Of a DNA stretch of 64,000 nt, positions 45,091-53,514 are shown piece by piece. Where the stretch lies: the NCBI GenBank assembly GCA_903905655.1, contig CAIVHG010000035.1, forward strand, positions 1 to 64,000. The letters are read 5' to 3'. The first letter of the stretch is position 1. Each line of letters starts with the position of its first letter. The notes under the pieces are model-generated. The model was given only the letters and a program-made list of their open reading frames with translations. It searched no databases and had not been told where the DNA came from. The translations under genes were made by a program, and so were the position numbers. Source of the DNA: an uncultured beta proteobacterium (GTDB taxonomy: Bacteria > Pseudomonadota > Gammaproteobacteria > Burkholderiales > SG8-41).

Positions 45091-47340
45091 TTATCTGGCA
45101 GGAGCGGGATTGGCGGCGGTCGCCGGCCGCGGCGGCAGGCTCGGTGACGGTATATAGGGCAGCGGACCGTCAGAAACGGGCTCCACCTTGCGCTGCTCGC
45201 CCAGGATGTAGTCATAGCGATCGTTGGTGAGGCGATCCGCCTGACCGCCGTCGCGCAGCACTACCGGCCGCAGAAATACCATGAGGTTGGTCTTGCTCTG
45301 CGAGCGCGTCTTGTAGCGGAACAGGCTGCCGAACAGCGGCAGGTCGCCGAGCAACGGGACCTTTTGCACGCCGTCGGTGACGCTGTCCTGCATCAATCCG
45401 CCGATCACCACGATCTGCCCGTCGTCGACGAGCACGGTCGATTGCATGGACCGCTTGTTGGTGATCACGCCGGCGGCATTGCTCTGATCCTGCACGCTGG
45501 ATACTTCTTCGTAAATCTGCAGCCGCACCAGGCCGCCCTGCGAAATCTGCGGCTTCAGCTTGAGCACCAACCCGACGTCGCGCCGCTCGATGGTCTGAAA
45601 GGGGGTCGGCGTCGTGGCAGCGCTCGATACCGCGTACTGCCCGGTAATGAACGGCACGTTCTGCCCGACCACGATCGTGGCTTCCTCGTTGTCCAGCGTC
45701 AGCAGCGTCGGTGTCGACAGGATGTTGGCATTGCTGTCGGTCTCCAGCGCGCGCACCAGCAGGCCGAGGTTCAGAAGCTGCACGCCCGTGCCGGGGATCG
45801 TCACTGTGCCTTTGACCACGCCCACGTTCAGGCCGACGCCGGCGCTGGCCGGGTTCTGCGAAATGCCGAGGATATTCTGGCCGGACGTGCCGAAGTTGGT
45901 GCCGCCAAACGCCGACGAGCGACTCGAACCCAGGCCGTTGAGATCCTGCCATTGAATGCCGAATTCCGCGGCCTTGGCGGCCGTGATCTCGGCGATCAGC
46001 GCTTCGACGTAGACCTGAGCGCGCCGCACGTCCAGCTTTTCCAGCACTGCGCGCAGGTCGTTATAGATCGCATCGGGCGCGGTGATGATGATCGAGTTGG
46101 TGGCTGCATCCGCCTGGATGATGCCGGGCGCGGATACGGCTACCTGGCCTGTTCCGGCAAAAGATACTGCGGCAGCGCCTTGCGGCTGCCCCGGTGCAGC
46201 CGCCGCAGCGCCCAGCGTAGTCGGAGCCGACAACGCTCCGCCCGTCGGAACCGCGGGCCGCACTGCCCCCACAGCGGCATTGCCCTGATAGATCGCGCGC
46301 AGCGTTTCGGCAACTTTCACCGCCTCGGCATTCTTCAGGTACACGACGTGCATATTGCCCGCGGCACTGGTTTCCACATCGAGCATCGATACCAGGCTGC
46401 GCAGCCGCGCGAGGCGCGATGGATTGTTCGACCGCGCAAGCAGCGAATTCGCGCGCACGTCCGCGATGATCGTAATGGATTGACTCGGGTCCGCCGCGCC
46501 CTGGGCCTGCGCCGCCTCCGCAAAGAAACGGTTTACCGTTTGCGCGACATCGGTCGCTGAGGCATAGCGCAGCGGGATCACCATGCCGTCGGCACCGCTC
46601 GGCTGATCGAGGGAACTGATGATTTTCTCGAGCCGCTGCAGATTGCCCGCGTAATCCGTGATGATCAGAGAATTGCTGCTCTGGTGCGCAGTGATCGTGT
46701 TGTTGGGAGCGATCAGCGGCCGCAGCACCGGCACGAGCTGCGCCGCAGCCTCGTACTTCAACGTGAACACCTGCGTCTGCACTTCGTCATTGCCGGCACG
46801 CGGCCGGTCCTGCGGACCGTAGGTCGGGCTTTGATAGAGCTTGACGTCGCCTTCGGGAACGATATTGACGGTGCCGCGGCCCTCGATCGCAGCGAAGCCC
46901 TGCATGCGCAGCGCGGACAGGAACACGTCGTAGACGAGCGCTTTGGCAAGCGGCTTCGAGGAGATGATATTGACCGTGCCCTTGACGCGCGGGTCGAGCA
47001 CAAAATTCTTTCCGGTGATTTCGCTCACCACTTTCACCACGCCTTCGATTTCAGCGTTGACGAAGTTGAGCGTCACCTGATCCCCACCGACGGAACGCAC
47101 CGCACCGTTGGCGGCGGACTGCGCCGGCGTATTTGTGGCAGGAGCACTTGCGGCCCGTGCTTGACCTGCAGCCGGCGCGGTTGCGGCCGGTAATTGACCC
47201 GCGCCCGCCGCATCGGCAGCCAGCACAGATCCGGCGCAGATTGCGCAGGCCATCCCGATGCCGACGATCGCGTTGCGCAGCGCGCAACACATCTCGGCCC
47301 CGGCATCAGAGGCGCTATAAACCAACAATGCAGACATCAT
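45091..47340 (-). CDS. gspD: Type II secretion outer-membrane secretin GspD
   Basis: A 749-residue secretin: signal peptide (MACAICAGSVLA), an Ala-rich linker, N0 (VTLNFVNAEIEGVVKVVSEI), N1-N3 repeats and the secretin core (VPFITGQYAVSS, VGLVLKLKPQI, VLVDDGQIVVIGGLM, VPLLGDLPLFGSLFR). A long Ala/Pro-rich insert lies between N2 and N3. ATG 47340 overlaps the gspC stop, but M17 (47292) gives a more usual signal peptide. It ends with a Pro-rich tail. No pilotin gene was recognised nearby. Confidence 0.92.
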   Translation of the reverse strand: MMSALLVYSASDAGAEMCCALRNAIVGIGMACAICAGSVLAADAAGAGQLPAATAPAAGQARAASAPATNTPAQSAANGAVRSVGGDQVTLNFVNAEIEGVVKVVSEITGKNFVLDPRVKGTVNIISSKPLAKALVYDVFLSALRMQGFAAIEGRGTVNIVPEGDVKLYQSPTYGPQDRPRAGNDEVQTQVFTLKYEAAAQLVPVLRPLIAPNNTITAHQSSNSLIITDYAGNLQRLEKIISSLDQPSGADGMVIPLRYASATDVAQTVNRFFAEAAQAQGAADPSQSITIIADVRANSLLARSNNPSRLARLRSLVSMLDVETSAAGNMHVVYLKNAEAVKVAETLRAIYQGNAAVGAVRPAVPTGGALSAPTTLGAAAAAPGQPQGAAAVSFAGTGQVAVSAPGIIQADAATNSIIITAPDAIYNDLRAVLEKLDVRRAQVYVEALIAEITAAKAAEFGIQWQDLNGLGSSRSSAFGGTNFGTSGQNILGISQNPASAGVGLNVGVVKGTVTIPGTGVQLLNLGLLVRALETDSNANILSTPTLLTLDNEEATIVVGQNVPFITGQYAVSSAATTPTPFQTIERRDVGLVLKLKPQISQGGLVRLQIYEEVSSVQDQSNAAGVITNKRSMQSTVLVDDGQIVVIGGLMQDSVTDGVQKVPLLGDLPLFGSLFRYKTRSQSKTNLMVFLRPVVLRDGGQADRLTNDRYDYILGEQRKVEPVSDGPLPYIPSPSLPPRPATAANPAPAR

Positions 47341-47828
47341 TTACGCGTCCCGTTTGAAGTGACTGCGCTCAGCGGAACGCCGGGGGCCGGCGCCGCCTGT
47401 GCAGCTTGTTTTGTTTCCCATGATAGCGTCTCGCGCGCTGCGTTGCGCTCGATGACCACGTGATCGGCATAGACTTCAGCCAGCCGCAAGCCGGGCACGA
47501 TATCGCCGCCCTCGCGCACGGAAAGTATCTCCTTGGACTCGAGCTGCAGCACCGCGTATCCACGCTGGCCGCGCGCTGCGGCGGCCACGCCCAACAACCT
47601 GATCGCCATGCCGGTGGGGGCAGCCGCGTCGCGATTGCGCTGCGCGCTTCCGAACAGCGCATATGCGGACGCGACACCAGCACTCGCTTCCACACCATGC
47701 TGGGCAGGCGCTACCGCACGCGGGGCAATCCAATGCCACGTCCAGTACGCGAGCACCGCCGCCAGCAACAGCAACGCGCCAAAATTAAACAGGGATACGA
47801 TAGTAGTTTGCGCAAGCTCCGACCGCAC
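47337..47828 (-). CDS. gspC: Type II secretion protein GspC, short form
   Basis: A 163-residue protein with one N-terminal membrane helix (FNFGALLLLAAVLAYWTWHWI) and an HR domain (YALFGSAQRN, IRLLGVAAAARGQRGYAVLQ, GDIVPGLRLAEVYADHVVIE). Full GspC proteins run to about 270-300 residues with a PDZ or coiled-coil end; that part is absent here and replaced by a short Ala/Pro tail. It bridges the inner platform and GspD. The start is GTG with AAGGAA upstream. Confidence 0.82.
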   Translation of the reverse strand: MRSELAQTTIVSLFNFGALLLLAAVLAYWTWHWIAPRAVAPAQHGVEASAGVASAYALFGSAQRNRDAAAPTGMAIRLLGVAAAARGQRGYAVLQLESKEILSVREGGDIVPGLRLAEVYADHVVIERNAARETLSWETKQAAQAAPAPGVPLSAVTSNGTRK

Positions 47829-47844
47829 TGCAAGTTCCTTTAGC

Positions 47845-47920
47845 TAGCGTACGCTATTGCGTTTCCGCGCCGGGGGGGCAGGCGGTATCCGCAGCGATCA
47901 GTCAAATGTTGTATATTACA
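47845..47920. promoter_or_regulatory. Divergent gsp promoter region with two palindromes
   Basis: TAGCGTACGCTA (47845-47856) is a perfect palindrome just upstream of gspC, and TTGTATATTACAA (47908-47920) is an inverted repeat ahead of gspG that includes TATATT, a possible -10. Either could bind a regulator controlling both gsp units. Confidence 0.4.
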
Positions 47921-47997
47921 AGAATACGCCGCCTGATGTGCAATGGACTATCGCGGCGCCCAACCTAGCCAGGCAAAACCTCCTCTTATAGGACCTC

Positions 47998-48477
47998 ATG
48001 AATATGGCAACCGGCAGCGATGCTCGGCACGGCAATCGTTCGGCTTTGACCTGCGGCCGCGCAATGGCAGGCTTTACCCTGCTTGAAATCATGGTCGTCG
48101 TGGTCATTATCGGCATCCTCGCCGCGCTGGTCGTGCCGAAGATCATCGGCCGACCGGACGAGGCGCGCGCAGTCGCCGCGCGCCAGGACATCGCGAGCCT
48201 GATGCAGGCTCTGAAGCTCTATCGCCTCGACAACCTGCGCTATCCGAGCACCGAGCAGGGACTGCAGGCGCTCGCGGTGCGTCCAACGACGGCCCCGCTG
48301 CCGGCCAACTGGAAGGCCGGCGGTTACCTGGACCGCCTGCCCAAAGATCCGTGGGGCAATGCTTACCAATATCTCAACCCGGGCGTGCACGGCGAGATCG
48401 ACGTATTCAGCTATGGTGCCGACGGCGCGCCCGGCGGCGAAGGCAACGACGCCGACATCGGCTCGTGGAATCTCTAG
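47998..48477 (+). CDS. gspG: Major pseudopilin GspG
   Basis: A 159-residue pseudopilin. The prepilin peptidase site is AMAG/FTLLEIMVVVVIIGIL with Glu at +5. The leader is unusually long, about 25 residues. The C-terminal region has YPSTEQGLQALAVRP, LPKDPWGNAYQYLNPG and the calcium-loop end GEGNDADIGSWNL. AGGA lies before ATG 47998. It forms the shaft of the T2SS pseudopilus and heads gspGHIJKLMN. Confidence 0.93.
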   Translation: MNMATGSDARHGNRSALTCGRAMAGFTLLEIMVVVVIIGILAALVVPKIIGRPDEARAVAARQDIASLMQALKLYRLDNLRYPSTEQGLQALAVRPTTAPLPANWKAGGYLDRLPKDPWGNAYQYLNPGVHGEIDVFSYGADGAPGGEGNDADIGSWNL

Positions 48478-48506
48478 AATAGCCTGAGGGTACGCAACCA
48501 GTCGTA

Positions 48507-49031
48507 ATGCGCGCCATGAATCCTCTGACGATCGAGCGCGGCTTTACGCTCATCGAGATGCTGGTCGTGGTACTGATCATGGGACTGCTGCTCGGCCTGG
48601 CGAGCGCAATCGTGGGGCCGGATGACCGCACGCGGCTGCACCTCGAGGCCGAGCGGCTGGCGCGGCTGCTGGACATCGCCGCCGCAGAATCGCGCATCAC
48701 CGGCAAAGCGATTGGCTGGACCTCTGACGGAACAGGCTATCGCTTCTGGCGCGTGCGCTTCGACACCGGTTGGACCGAAATTCTCGACAGCGATGAGCTG
48801 CGCGCGCGTCCCCTGCCGCCGGGCATGACGATCTCCACTCTGCGCATCGAGAACCTGCGCCCGCAGGCAGGAAACATGCGCCTTGAGTTCATGCCGCGCA
48901 GCGCTGCGCTCCCTTTCTTCACCATCGAGATGTCGCTCGGCGCCGCGCATTCGCTCATCTCAGGCTCCGCGTTCCGCGGCATACGTGCAGACCCGCCAGG
49001 CGAGAGCAATGATGCGATCAAAGCGAACTAG
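48507..49031 (+). CDS. gspH: Minor pseudopilin GspH
   Basis: A 174-residue protein with processing site ERG/FTLIEMLVVVLIMGLLLG and a globular domain with LARLLDIAAAESRITGKAIG and WRVRFDTGWTEI. Overlaps gspI by 23 bp. It belongs to the pseudopilus tip-proximal set. Weak ribosome site; ATG at codon 4 is an alternative. Confidence 0.85.
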   Translation: MRAMNPLTIERGFTLIEMLVVVLIMGLLLGLASAIVGPDDRTRLHLEAERLARLLDIAAAESRITGKAIGWTSDGTGYRFWRVRFDTGWTEILDSDELRARPLPPGMTISTLRIENLRPQAGNMRLEFMPRSAALPFFTIEMSLGAAHSLISGSAFRGIRADPPGESNDAIKAN

Positions 49032-49401
49032 CCGGGGCGGATTCACGCTGGTCGAGGTCATGATTGCGCTGGCCGTGGTCGCGATTGCGCTGTTGGCGGC
49101 GTTCCGTGCGGTCAGCCAGGGCACGAGCAGCAGCGCGGAACTGCGCGCGCGCATGCTCGCCGGATGGGTCGCGGAAAACCTGCTCGCGGAACAGCGCGCG
49201 CGCGGCGACTGGTTGCCGGTGGGAATACAACGCGGCAACGTGCTGCAGGCGGGCGCCGCGTTTACGTGGCGTGAGGAAATCATTGCAACGCCGAATCCTG
49301 CATTTCGCCGCGTCGACGTCTACGTCTACAGTCAGGCCGAGCAAACCCGCCCGCTGGCGCGGCTCACCGGCTTCAGCGTGCTTCCGCGGACCGGCGAATG
49401 A
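49009..49401 (+). CDS. gspI: Minor pseudopilin GspI
   Basis: A 130-residue pseudopilin with site RGG/FTLVEVMIALAVVAIALLA and the GspI block LAGWVAENLLAEQRARGDWL. The track's longer ORF is gspH in another frame; GAGAGC precedes ATG 49009. Overlaps gspJ by 4 nt. GspI, J, K form the tip complex. Confidence 0.9.
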   Translation: MMRSKRTSRGGFTLVEVMIALAVVAIALLAAFRAVSQGTSSSAELRARMLAGWVAENLLAEQRARGDWLPVGIQRGNVLQAGAAFTWREEIIATPNPAFRRVDVYVYSQAEQTRPLARLTGFSVLPRTGE

Positions 49402-49994
49402 CCGCGCACAACCGCATGCGCAGCCGCGGCTTCACCCTGATCGAGTTGCTCGCGACGCTGCTGATCCTGTCGCTGCTGTCACTGATGTCCTATCGCGGTC
49501 TCTCCGCAATCCTCGATGCGCGCGAGCACGTGACGCGCGAGGCGGACAAATGGCGCAGTGTCGCTTTGTTTTTTGCGCGCTTCGAGGACGATACGCAGCT
49601 CGCCGCGCCGCGCGCAGTACGCACCGTGAGCGGCGTCGCACCGGCGTGGCTGGCATCCCCCGACGCGAATGGGCGCGCGCGCCTGGAATTCAGCCGCTAC
49701 GCTTCCGGCGCCGGCATGGACACGCCGCGGCGGCTCGCTTATAGGCTCAACGAACGGCAACAGGTCGAGCTTTGGATCTGGCCCAGCCTCGATGTCGCGC
49801 CCGGTGTCGCCCCGCTGCGCTACCCGCTATTGGACGGGGTGTCGAAATTCGAGCTGCAATACCTGACGGCAGACCTTGCATGGGTGGACGCATGGCCGGC
49901 GACGGCGCGCGATGCCGCGATTCCCCAAGCGCTGCGGCTGCGCATCGTGCTGTCGTCCGGCGAGGACATCGTGCGCGTGCTGGCGCTGCGATGA
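49398..49994 (+). CDS. gspJ: Minor pseudopilin GspJ
   Basis: A 198-residue pseudopilin with site SRG/FTLIELLATLLILSLLSLMS, then YRGLSAILDAREHVTREADK and a beta-rich domain ending PQALRLRIVLSSGEDIVRVL. Start and stop overlap its neighbours by ATGA. Confidence 0.9.
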   Translation: MTAHNRMRSRGFTLIELLATLLILSLLSLMSYRGLSAILDAREHVTREADKWRSVALFFARFEDDTQLAAPRAVRTVSGVAPAWLASPDANGRARLEFSRYASGAGMDTPRRLAYRLNERQQVELWIWPSLDVAPGVAPLRYPLLDGVSKFELQYLTADLAWVDAWPATARDAAIPQALRLRIVLSSGEDIVRVLALR

Positions 49995-50908
49995 ACAGAC
50001 TCGCGCAGCGCGGCATCGCGGTGGTGCTCGCCATGAGCGTAATGGCGGTGGCCGCGATCGCCGCCACCGCCATCATGGTGACGCAGAACACCTGGCTGCG
50101 CGAAGACGCGCTCATCGCCAAGCACGCCCAAGCCTATCACCTGATCCCGGCCGGTATCGACTGGGCGCGCGCCCTCCTGAGCGACGACCGGCGCTCGAAC
50201 AACATCGACCACCTCAGCGAGCCGTGGGCGTTGAAATTGCCCCCGGTCCCCGTCGACAACGGCGAGCTCGCCGGATCCATTGAAGATCAGCAGGGACTGT
50301 TCAATCTCAACAATCTGGTGCTCGAAGGCAAGGTGAGCCACACGCAGCTCGCGCGCTTGCAACGCCTGCTGTCGATATTGGGATTGCCGGCCGGGCTCGC
50401 CGATGCGGTTGCCGACTGGATCGACGCCGACAGCGCGCCGCAATCATCCGCCGGCGCCGAGGACGACTATTATCTCAAGCTCGACAGTCCCTACCTCGCT
50501 CCCAACCAGCCGCTGATCAATGTCGCAGAACTGGCGCTGGTGCGCGGCTTCGATTCTGAGATCCTGGCGCGCCTGCGGCCGTTCGTCAGCGCTTTGCCGC
50601 GCTCGACCGCGCTCAATGCCAACACCGCGAGCCCGGAAGTGCTGGCGGCCGTCGTGGATGGGTTGAGCATCGACGATGCGCGCGCGCTGGTGGCGCGGCG
50701 CGAGCGCAGCTATTTTCGGAATTTTGCCGATTTCTCCAGTCGCCTGCCCGAGGGTGCCACGGTGCCTGCCGCGGACATTGCCGTCAGCAGCAATTATTTT
50801 TTGGTGACGGTACGCGTTACAATCGGCGAGGCTGAAGCGCGCGGCGCAGCGCTGCTGGCCCGGGACAAGACTGCTTGGCCGACCATCATGTGGCGAAATT
50901 ATCTATGA
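49991..50908 (+). CDS. gspK: Minor pseudopilin GspK
   Basis: A 305-residue protein. The N-terminus QRG/IAVVLAMSVMAVAAIAATAI lacks Glu at +5, normal for GspK. The two-domain body has EDQQGLFNLNNLVLEGKVSH, LADAVADWIDADSAPQ (metal-site loop), DSPYLAPNQPLINVAELALV and LNANTASPEVLAA. Caps the pseudopilus tip. Confidence 0.92.
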   Translation: MNRLAQRGIAVVLAMSVMAVAAIAATAIMVTQNTWLREDALIAKHAQAYHLIPAGIDWARALLSDDRRSNNIDHLSEPWALKLPPVPVDNGELAGSIEDQQGLFNLNNLVLEGKVSHTQLARLQRLLSILGLPAGLADAVADWIDADSAPQSSAGAEDDYYLKLDSPYLAPNQPLINVAELALVRGFDSEILARLRPFVSALPRSTALNANTASPEVLAAVVDGLSIDDARALVARRERSYFRNFADFSSRLPEGATVPAADIAVSSNYFLVTVRVTIGEAEARGAALLARDKTAWPTIMWRNYL

Positions 50909-52110
50909 ACCTGCTGCGGATCTACTGCTCGCTCCTCGAAGCGCCGCTGCGCTGCCAGTGGACGCTGCTGAGCACCGGCCGCGCACCCGCGGCTGGAGCG
51001 GGCCCGCTCGCGGAGCTGCCGCGCGCAGCGGATCGCGTGCAGCTCATCATATCGGCAGCCGAGGTTTTGCTGACCCGTGCACGCCTGCCGCGCGGCGTGC
51101 GGCGCCACTCCGATGCCGTGCTCGCGTATGCCGTGGAGACCGAAACGCTGGGTGAACCAGAAACAAACCAGGTGACGTGGCTCGGCGCTGCGGGTGACGA
51201 GGATGCGCTCGCGGTCATCAACAAAAAGAGCCTCACGCAGTGGCTCGAAGCACTCGCTGGCGCCGGGCTCGGACAATGCGAAGTCTGTTGCGAGACTCTG
51301 ATGCTGCCGTGGAAGGACGGCGAATGGAGTCTCGCGTGGAGCGGCAGCGAAGGCTATGTACGCACCGGGGCATTCGAAGGCGCCGCGACCGATTGCGGAG
51401 ACCGCAATGCCCCGCCGCCGTCGCTGCGGATGATGCTTAAAGCGGCGCACGGCGCGCTACCCAATGCAATCACAGTCTATACGACCGCGCCCGATGCAGA
51501 GCCCGACATCGACGCCTGGCAACGCGAACTCGGCGTCACGCTGCGGCGCGCAGGCTCCTGGAACTGGCGGACCGCCACAATCGATGCCGGCGTCAGCCTG
51601 ACGCGCCCGCGCAGGCACTGGCGCACCGCCCTGCGCACGCTCGCGCCATTGCGTACTGCGGCATGGATCGCGGGTGCTGCACTCTTCATCCATGCGGCGT
51701 TGCTCGCCACTGACTGGACGCTGCTCTCCGGAGAACAACGCTCCCTGCGCCAGAAAATGGAAGCGCGCTTTCGCGCGACCTTTCCGGAAGCCGTTGCACT
51801 GGTCGATCCGGCGCTGCAAATGAGCCGCAAGCTCGCTGAGGCGCGCCATGCGGCCGGCCAGATGGATGGCGGTGATTTCCTGCCGATGATCGAAAATGTA
51901 TCTATGGCGCTGAAGGACGTGCCCGCCGGCAGCGTGCGCCGTATCTCCTTCGAATATGGACGGCTGACGCTGGATCTAAGCGCCGTCGACGATGCGCGCG
52001 TGCGCCAGATCCTCGCCCGGCTGGGACAGGCCGGTCTCAAAACCGAACTCGCTCCTGCTGCGGGGCGCACCTCAAGCGGAACGCTCACCGTCACGGTGCG
52101 TGCCTCATGA
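50905..52110 (+). CDS. gspL: Type II secretion protein GspL
   Basis: A 401-residue protein with a cytoplasmic actin-like domain (VQLIISAAEVLLTRARLPRG, LPWKDGEWSLAW), one membrane helix at about 250-270 (AAWIAGAALFIHAALLATDW) and a small periplasmic ferredoxin-like domain. It couples GspE to the platform through GspM. ATG 50905 overlaps the gspK stop. Confidence 0.88.
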   Translation: MNLLRIYCSLLEAPLRCQWTLLSTGRAPAAGAGPLAELPRAADRVQLIISAAEVLLTRARLPRGVRRHSDAVLAYAVETETLGEPETNQVTWLGAAGDEDALAVINKKSLTQWLEALAGAGLGQCEVCCETLMLPWKDGEWSLAWSGSEGYVRTGAFEGAATDCGDRNAPPPSLRMMLKAAHGALPNAITVYTTAPDAEPDIDAWQRELGVTLRRAGSWNWRTATIDAGVSLTRPRRHWRTALRTLAPLRTAAWIAGAALFIHAALLATDWTLLSGEQRSLRQKMEARFRATFPEAVALVDPALQMSRKLAEARHAAGQMDGGDFLPMIENVSMALKDVPAGSVRRISFEYGRLTLDLSAVDDARVRQILARLGQAGLKTELAPAAGRTSSGTLTVTVRAS

Positions 52111-52595
52111 AATCTGATCTGCGCAAACTGTTGCAGTCCCCGCTGCTGCGCGAGCCCGCCGTCATCGCCGTTTGTGCACTGCTGGCGCTCGCGCTCTATG
52201 CATGGTTCGCGCAGTCCGCAGGACGGGCGCGCGCGCAGCTCAGCGCAAGGGTGGCCACGCTGCAGGCGCAGGCATCGCGCCTCGAACTGCAGGCAACCGA
52301 AGTGGCGCGCCTACGCGCTGCGCCCGCATCCACCGCATCGCGTACTGATCTGCGCACGCTGCTGCAGACCCAGGCCAACGCGGCCGGCCTAGCGCCTGCG
52401 TTGTTGCGCATCGACGTGGCCGATGCCGATCAGGTGCAGGTGACATTCGGCGCCGTCGCATTTGCCGACTGGCTCGCCTGGGCAGCGAACCTGCAAGCGC
52501 AGCGCGTGCGCGTAGACAGTTGCCGGATAGAAGCACTGACTGCACCAGGAATGGTGAGCGTGACCGCCACCCTCGCACGCCCCGCTCAGCAATGA
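52107..52595 (+). CDS. gspM: Type II secretion protein GspM
   Basis: A 162-residue bitopic protein: a helix at about 17-36 (EPAVIAVCALLALALYAWFA), a coiled-coil-like stretch (ARAQLSARVATLQAQASRLE) and a periplasmic domain with VTFGAVAFADWLAWAANLQA. Partner of GspL. ATGA overlaps at both ends. Confidence 0.85.
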   Translation: MKSDLRKLLQSPLLREPAVIAVCALLALALYAWFAQSAGRARAQLSARVATLQAQASRLELQATEVARLRAAPASTASRTDLRTLLQTQANAAGLAPALLRIDVADADQVQVTFGAVAFADWLAWAANLQAQRVRVDSCRIEALTAPGMVSVTATLARPAQQ

Positions 52596-53338
52596 TTCGC
52601 TGGAGATTGCCGGCGGCCGGTGTGTGTTTATATGCGCTTGCCCTCACAACAAGCGTGCCTGCAACCCTGATCGACGACGCGCTGCAGGGCGCGAGCAGCG
52701 GCCGCTTTCGTCTGGCTGAAGCGCGCGGCACGCTATGGTCCGGGGCCGGAGCATTGGAGATCCGCGACGCCGCCCGGAATACCGGCATCGGCAAACGCTT
52801 CGCGTGGAATTTTCTGCCGGCCTCATTAATGCGCGGGCAGCTCGCCTGGGAGATCACCTCTGAGCAGGAGTCCACGCGCTCTGTCGTCACGCTGTCGCCA
52901 TCGCGCATCGAAATTGCAAACGCGGATCTCAGTTTTCCGGCAGCGGCGCTGGCGCTGGCCGTACCGAAGCTGTCGCCGCTGCAGCCTACCGGCGATGTAC
53001 TCGTGCACATCGCTCGTTTGTCGATCGCACGCGCACGCGTAGACGGCGATGTCAGCGTGCGCTGGCAGGGCGCAGGCTCGCGTCTGTCCCAGATCTCCCC
53101 GCTCGGCAGCTATGAACTCGAATGTGCGGGACAGGGAGCCAGCATTTCCCTGACATTGCACACATTGCAGGCAGCAGCCCCGCTGCATCTGGAGGGCAGC
53201 GGGATGTGGAACCTGGGCGCTGCGTCCGGCTACTCGATCACTGCGCGCATCCTCCCACAGCATCAGCAACAACTCGCCCCGCTGCTGCGCCTGATCGCGG
53301 TAGAAAGCAGCGACGGCAGCTTCATGCTGCAGTCCTGA
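52592..53338 (+). CDS. gspN: Type II secretion protein GspN
   Basis: A 248-residue protein with an N-terminal anchor (AAGVCLYALALTTSVPATLI) and a beta-rich body containing GRFRLAEARGTLWSGAGALE and LAWEITSEQ, the GspN hallmarks. Accessory to many T2SS of beta- and gammaproteobacteria. ATG 52592 overlaps gspM; it ends the operon. No gspO prepilin peptidase lies in the window. Confidence 0.82.
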   Translation: MIRWRLPAAGVCLYALALTTSVPATLIDDALQGASSGRFRLAEARGTLWSGAGALEIRDAARNTGIGKRFAWNFLPASLMRGQLAWEITSEQESTRSVVTLSPSRIEIANADLSFPAAALALAVPKLSPLQPTGDVLVHIARLSIARARVDGDVSVRWQGAGSRLSQISPLGSYELECAGQGASISLTLHTLQAAAPLHLEGSGMWNLGAASGYSITARILPQHQQQLAPLLRLIAVESSDGSFMLQS

Positions 53339-53465
53339 TTGCCGGCATGCGAATTTCCGGTCGCGCCCACAATAGAAAATGAATTCCACGTAACATTAAG
53401 CCCGCCGTTTACATTTACTATCATAAATAGGGCTGCGGATCCGACCTCAGTGCTTACTCAGTGGT

Positions 53466-53471
53466 TATAAT
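53466..53471 (+). promoter_or_regulatory. Candidate -10 box of the propeller lipoprotein gene
   Basis: A perfect TATAAT lies 44 bp before ATG 53515. No good -35 is seen at 16-18 bp. Confidence 0.4.
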
Positions 53472-53514
53472 GAACCGTTGCCGTGCCGGTGAACCGATTC
53501 GTGTGGAGAATTAG

